A DNA stretch of 64,000 nucleotides, taken from positions 1-64,000 of the forward strand of contig JACKQL020000043.1 of NCBI GenBank assembly GCA_018296165.2. Direction: 5' to 3'. Source of the stretch: Termitomyces sp. T153 (taxonomy: Eukaryota > Basidiomycota > Agaricomycetes > Agaricales > Lyophyllaceae). The notes beneath the pieces are model-generated. The model had not been told where the DNA came from. It saw only the letters and a program-made list of their open reading frames with translations, and made no database searches. This document shows positions 59,520-64,000 of the stretch, piece after piece; position 1 is the first letter of the stretch; each line of letters begins with the position of its first letter. A program made the position numbers and the translations under genes.

Positions 59520-62330
59520 ATTGAAATGACATTGTATTGTTTTTTATCAATATTTCTAGCTTATCAGACTTCCATTCTCACTTACTCATCCAGAGATGCT
59601 CTGCCCAATGACTTAGACCTATGGTGGACTCTCTCCCTGCCAGACTTACTTCTCTAGATATCATGCTATTGCAAGAAAAACTTATGGACAATCCTGATGT
59701 TCTGCCTGTTCTTGCACATGAAGCACAAAATTGATGACCCCTAGCTCATCTGATTGATTTCCTCCCATCTAAACCATGTCCTGCACACCCTCTATGGCAG
59801 TTTGCTTATCAGCAACAGGCTGAGATTCATGAAACTAAGCATCAACATATTGATCCTGAGCCCTTGCAGCAATCTCCCTCACCAGAGCCATTTACAACTG
59901 AATGCAATGAAGTGGGGTTATTTTGATGCTATCATATTCCTTCATCATGAGATCCTGATCAAGATTTCACTATTCAGCATGTAGCTGATGCTCCCACATT
60001 TGTACAGGAGGATACAGATACAGATCCATGCAATCCTCTTGCTGGCTTTGGTCCCACTGCATAGGAAATTCTGGAACAGCCCAAGGTCAAAACTTCATTC
60101 TTTTATTCCTTTCTAAATGCCTCAATTTTGTGTCTCATGACTTGGTATTATGCTGCCAAATCCCTTGCTCTGGTAGCACTGGATCAGCTTGTCTGTACTG
60201 TGATTCCAGCATCAGACTTTGATTCTGAAGAATTCAAAGGCTTTAGTGCAGCTTGTGAAAATAGGTGGTTGAATGATTTGCTAGTAGACAGTAGCAGTCA
60301 ATCTGGTCTTCCTCCATGGACAGAAAATGATATTTGGTAAAAAAGCCTCAGTTTATATTCCTCTTCCATTCACCTAACACAAATATTGATCTGAGCAGGA
60401 GGCACACACTCTTCAGATTAAGTTCTCCTCACAGATGAATTCAAACATATCCTACAAGCATGGTATTGTCTTGATGTGTGGTGATGGTATTTGTTGAAGA
60501 CTGTATCCTCATTTCTTTTGCCATTCTGCAGATTATCCTGAAAGGTATGTTGTATTAGACTTGTTTCTGCTTTCAGTTTGTAAATCAATATTTTTCAAAA
60601 GCACTGCTGTCTGGTAACAAGCAAATGGGGTCTTACTTCTGTGCAGTGTGCCAAATTCTCATCTCAAGTCATGTGTGTTGGCACAAAGCTTCATGATATT
60701 GTTTGGTCAAAAAATTATCAAGCAGATAGTGAAGCACATAAAAGTCAAGTTTAGAAAGCAAGAAGAAATATTTTCACAAAAGATATGCTGCAAGAAGGAA
60801 AGCAATTGATAACATTCTTGGTGAATCATTTGTGCCAATTTGAGGTAAGGAATTTTCCAAGTTATATACCAATGATACTTACTGTCTCTGCTCAGAATGC
60901 ATTCTCACAGCTGCTTTTGCCAAATAAAGAAAATTACTTTGATCTATTTGTTTATCATGCAAATTGAACTCTGTGTCTGAAAGAAAGTCTTTACACATCT
61001 CATTTGAATGTTGCATACATATGGTTTGAGTTCTGTTGCTGAATTGGATCTGTGATAAGAGGTTTGCTCATGATGATCTGATTTTATTTTTATTCTATAC
61101 CCCAGCTATTGTAAAATCACACCTTTTGGACAATCAACTATACAAAAGTTTCATAACAATGTTACTGAATTTCAGAGCTTTGCTGTTCATGATTTTGAAG
61201 ATTTATTGCAGGTATGCTATTATATGATTTTGAGTATTTATCTAAGACTCTTCCAATAAGAATGTGGCTCCATGCTTTGAAGGACTTTTTTTTGGCAAAC
61301 TAGCTACAGCATTGACAAGAGAGTTCAAAATCTTTTGTTTGCTATGGGATTTTGGCATGCTTCAATTGAAATGCAGCTGCACATGGACTAGTCTCTTGAA
61401 ATATTTTGTGGTACTACAGATTCTTATACCACTTAAATTGTAAGTTGGCATGATTATTTTTTTAAAAACTCATTGAATAATTTGATAAGGGTAGAATGGA
61501 ATCCAAACAAGTCAAGACATTTTAGAGAAACAAATTTCTTTACATGAGTGCCAAAATGCCAGACCTTGTGCTATGAAGGATATTGTTGAAGAGGAAACTT
61601 TACCACCAACCAACCCAGAAGATCATTACATTTCAAAGACCAGAAATCAATCTTCTAGAATGTTATAAGGAGCATAAAAATGACCCTGCTATAACAGTAT
61701 GTCCAAGTTTCACTAGTTTGTAGCTAAGATACTAAAACATGAATCAGGACTTCATGCCAAAACTGATTGATCATTTCTTGACATGTCTCATTCCTCAAGA
61801 TGTTGAAATCACAGATGAAAATCATGGAAATTTTATCATTAAAAATTTGATTGTTTCTGAGCACAAGACTTTGCATATCAACTGCACTACATATGACAAT
61901 TGACATGATCAAGACACAACCAATCCATGTCAACAGTCTGATGTTATTGTTCTTGCAGATGAGGATGATCACAGATTCCATCCTTACTAGTATTTTTTCA
62001 CAGGTGGTGGAATTGGACACAAGATTACATGAGGAAGAATTTGTAAGATGCAAAAGAGCATGGGAATGGCATATTCTTCAGAGATATCAGTCTCTTCCTC
62101 TGAGATCTCAGATAATGAGCTTTTGAATCCTCAAGCCTAAGAAGGAGCAGGATTGGCTGAAGGAGATCTCTATGAAGAAGAAGACAGTTCAGATAATGAG
62201 GAAGAAGAGATGAGGAATGAGCACAGTGAGAATGAAGACAATGAGGAAGAAGAAGAATACTTGGAAGAGTCTTGGCTTTGGCACATTGTAGCCTTTGTAC
62301 TGCTGTATGACTAACAATCAGAGTGGTTTA
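59520..62330 (+). pseudogene. decayed Plavaka/KDZ-type DNA transposase
   Basis: Broken translations match the order of segments in basidiomycete Plavaka (KDZ superfamily) transposases. First comes LMTWYYAAKSLALVALDQLV followed by PASDFDSEEFKGFSAACENR (60130-60290). A SADYPER motif follows (near 60525-60545). Near the end come HINCTTYDN, QDTTNP, VIVLADEDDHRFHPY and then GGGIGHK (about 61870-62030). The C-terminus is acidic (EEEDSSDNEEEE, 62170-62270), also typical. Many stops and frameshifts, no CpG. No terminal inverted repeats found by eye. The match is from memory of the family pattern. Confidence 0.55.
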
Positions 62331-62770
62331 TACAAAGCTTTGAAAATAAGAAGCTCCTATAATGTTATGATATACCCAAGAAAATCAATGAGTGGGCTGA
62401 CACTAAGATCTCCAGATTATCTAGGTCCATATTTTTTCAACAGCTTGAAAAAGATTTTGTTTAGTATAGATGTTAAAGGCAATATTAGTCCTATATGATC
62501 TTTTTGCACACATTCAGGTCAACACTGGATATCCTCTGAGAATTTAATACCATTCTGATATAAGAATGGTAATGCCTGGTAAGGTAGCATCAACCTGTGA
62601 TTATTCTGGAATGCTCATACCCAGCTGGTATCTAATTATTTGTAAAATACAGAATGCCTGCTTATAATCTGTCTAAGGCTATGATGAAAACATATTAAAA
62701 TGTACACTAAATGTGGTTGTAAAATTGTGCAACTAGATCAGTACTTAGTATGATGTTTTGATCACCTAAC

Positions 62771-63597
62771 GGTATATTTCCCCATGCTTTCTTATCGACT
62801 TTTTGCTGATGGCATGCATACTTCTTAATCATCAAATGGTACTTTTCGGTCCGACTTTGCCACCGACCGCGGAAGCTACATAATCACACCTTCGAGCAGA
62901 ATCCGTTGACAGCTTTCCGGGTTGTTATCGGCCTGGTAACATGTGCACTATCCCTTGCCAAGCCCCTGGCCACAACTGTCACTTTCAGACATCCATCAAC
63001 GCCCATGTTCATGAAAATGGTCGAGCTGCCAGGTGGTGTTCCTTCGGGCATTCTCCATACCGTTCATCATATATTTCCTCTATACACAGAGAAATTTAAT
63101 TCGAAATGACTATGGTCTACTTTGCTTGAGAGTAGTCGCCTCGCCAACACCTGATGATTAGTTTGCGGTGATTGATCGACCCACCTTTTGATCCGACGAG
63201 CGCTTACTAGCGATCTGGACACCTATCATGTACCAGGGGAAGCATCCTTACGTAGTGTATGTTCATTTTTGTAAGGGAAAGTGACGCCCCACACCTATTG
63301 CTGTTCACAAAGCATTGCTTCAAGTATTGTTTCTTCCTGCAAGAGTGTGTGACGAAGCAGAAATAGGGAAAATTAGCGAAACTGATTGTGCCCAGGTTCC
63401 AGTCGCAGATCAGCGTTTACCTCATGAAGCTCTCATATCTATTATTGACACGATAACTAAGCTCCTCGAGCTTCGGAATGACGTTGACGGATGGGAACGA
63501 TTGCATACTATGCCGAGTTATACATATTTACATAGCATTCGGACGTCAGGGGAGCATGTCTTCGCTGAAAAGGCTGTTGAACCTTGAGCCTAATACT
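62771..63597. other. upstream region of the secreted-protein gene
   Basis: Normal CpG content returns at about 62770. Short open frames (62906-63109 and 63315-63587) lack ATG starts or family features. Probably promoter-side DNA of the gene at 63667. Confidence 0.35.
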
Positions 63598-63605
63598 TAT
63601 AAAAA
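63598..63605 (+). promoter_or_regulatory. TATA box of the secreted-protein gene
   Basis: TATAAAAA, 69 bp before the ATG at 63667, in an otherwise mixed-composition region. Confidence 0.5.
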
Positions 63606-63666
63606 GCAGAAGAATCACTGATGACTTCTCATTACCTTTCGCTTTCTCTTAGTACTTCCTAGTACA

Positions 63667-64000
63667 ATGCTGCCTATTTTCATTTGCTTGATTTCGACGT
63701 TATTAGCTTCTCATGGTACGCGGACTTTATTTTCATGCTTTGAACGAACCTATGAACTTATAAGGTCCTACCTCAGTTTCAGCCACGACAATCGCGCATC
63801 GTAGTATCCACCAACTTTTGATGCGTCAGTCAACTTTCGATCCAAGTGAAATTCCAGCCGAGTGCACCAACCGATGTGCTATTTTTGTTTCGACGATCCA
63901 AGCAAGTCAAGAAATCTTCTTGACGAATGCATGACTCACTTGAATCCTAGACCTGCTCGTCGTCAACCGATCCCGCCTGCGGATGCACTTTGGCAGGCGA
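63667..64000 (+). CDS. small secreted cysteine-rich protein, 5' part only
   Basis: Exons 63667-63715, 63765-63901 and 63951 onward; the window ends inside exon 3. The first 17 residues (MLPIFICLISTLLASHG) form a signal peptide. After a Ser/Thr region with QSTFDPSEIPAECTNRC, the pattern continues CxxxC...TCSSSTDPACGCTLAG. This is the style of agaricomycete small secreted proteins with closely spaced cysteines. Intron 2 (63902-63950) would need a GC donor (GCAAGT) and ends in CCTAG. Reading through it instead gives an early stop, and splicing restores the cysteine-rich frame. Function unknown; the remaining cysteines lie outside the window. Confidence 0.7.

Larger units (their letters stand above)
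52700..62770. repeat. CpG-depleted repeat block with solo LTRs and decayed transposase
   Basis: A 10-kb stretch with rare CpG, especially from 54000 on. It contains solo LTRs of two families and a decayed Plavaka-like transposase (listed separately). The intervals 52700-53976, 57026-59520 and 62330-62770 hold no coding family I recognise; minus-strand frames at 57253-59485 are short and broken. Confidence 0.7.

Noticed and set aside
1..64000. CRISPR arrays, bacterial operons, riboswitches, secondary-metabolite clusters
   Set aside because: No regularly spaced identical repeats with unique spacers, no polycistronic layout, and no backbone synthase genes. The window is eukaryotic.

Overview
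This window looks like a piece of a basidiomycete (probably Agaricomycete) nuclear chromosome. Host genes carry many short GT-AG introns, mostly 49-97 bp. One tRNA gene has an intron. Repeats include a chromodomain-bearing Ty3/gypsy element and a decayed Plavaka/KDZ-type transposase, both typical of basidiomycetes.

Two kinds of DNA alternate. Host-gene segments (about 1-1850, 6353-11420, 31500-52700 and 62770-64000) have ordinary CpG frequency. Repeat blocks (about 1850-6352, 11420-13622 plus 24475-31500, and 52700-62770) have almost no CpG, as expected after long-term CpG methylation and deamination. The middle repeat block is one old block split by a much younger, CpG-rich chromovirus at 13628-24469. 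That element has 998-bp LTRs and a perfect 5-bp target-site duplication.

Host genes, left to right: a five-exon gene of unknown function (573-1765, -); a complete alcohol (methanol) oxidase in 31 exons (7601-11146, +); a Fab1/PIKfyve-type phosphoinositide kinase without a FYVE domain (32236-37917, +); an intron-containing tRNA-Asp(GTC) (38473-38559, -); a BRD7/BRD9-like bromodomain protein (39026-41694, -); a homeodomain protein whose recognition helix includes a 12-nt exon (43170-44737, +); a Topors-like RING E3 ligase (45635-47412, -); an SDR-fold protein of the Phe-for-Tyr subgroup with a 9-nt exon (49766-50879, -); and the start of a small secreted cysteine-rich protein cut by the window edge (63667 onward, +). 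The exon models for the oxidase, kinase, bromodomain, homeodomain, RING and SDR genes were joined by hand. Each sums to a multiple of three with no internal stop.

The chromovirus is the most interesting object. Its primer-binding site is a 13-nt perfect complement of the predicted 5' end of its own RNA, as in Tf1-type self-priming. Its gag and pol are broken only by TGA codons plus one C-run frameshift. Its LTR differences and coding lesions fit CpG transitions. Between pol and the 3' LTR it carries a separate antisense two-exon gene (23258 to 21563) encoding a Zn2Cys6-like cysteine cluster and a coiled coil, with a TATA-like box and symmetric sites upstream. The older repeat blocks hold solo LTRs of three families (several with target-site duplications, one pair nested), two gag relics, and an unknown long ORF split by two solo LTRs.
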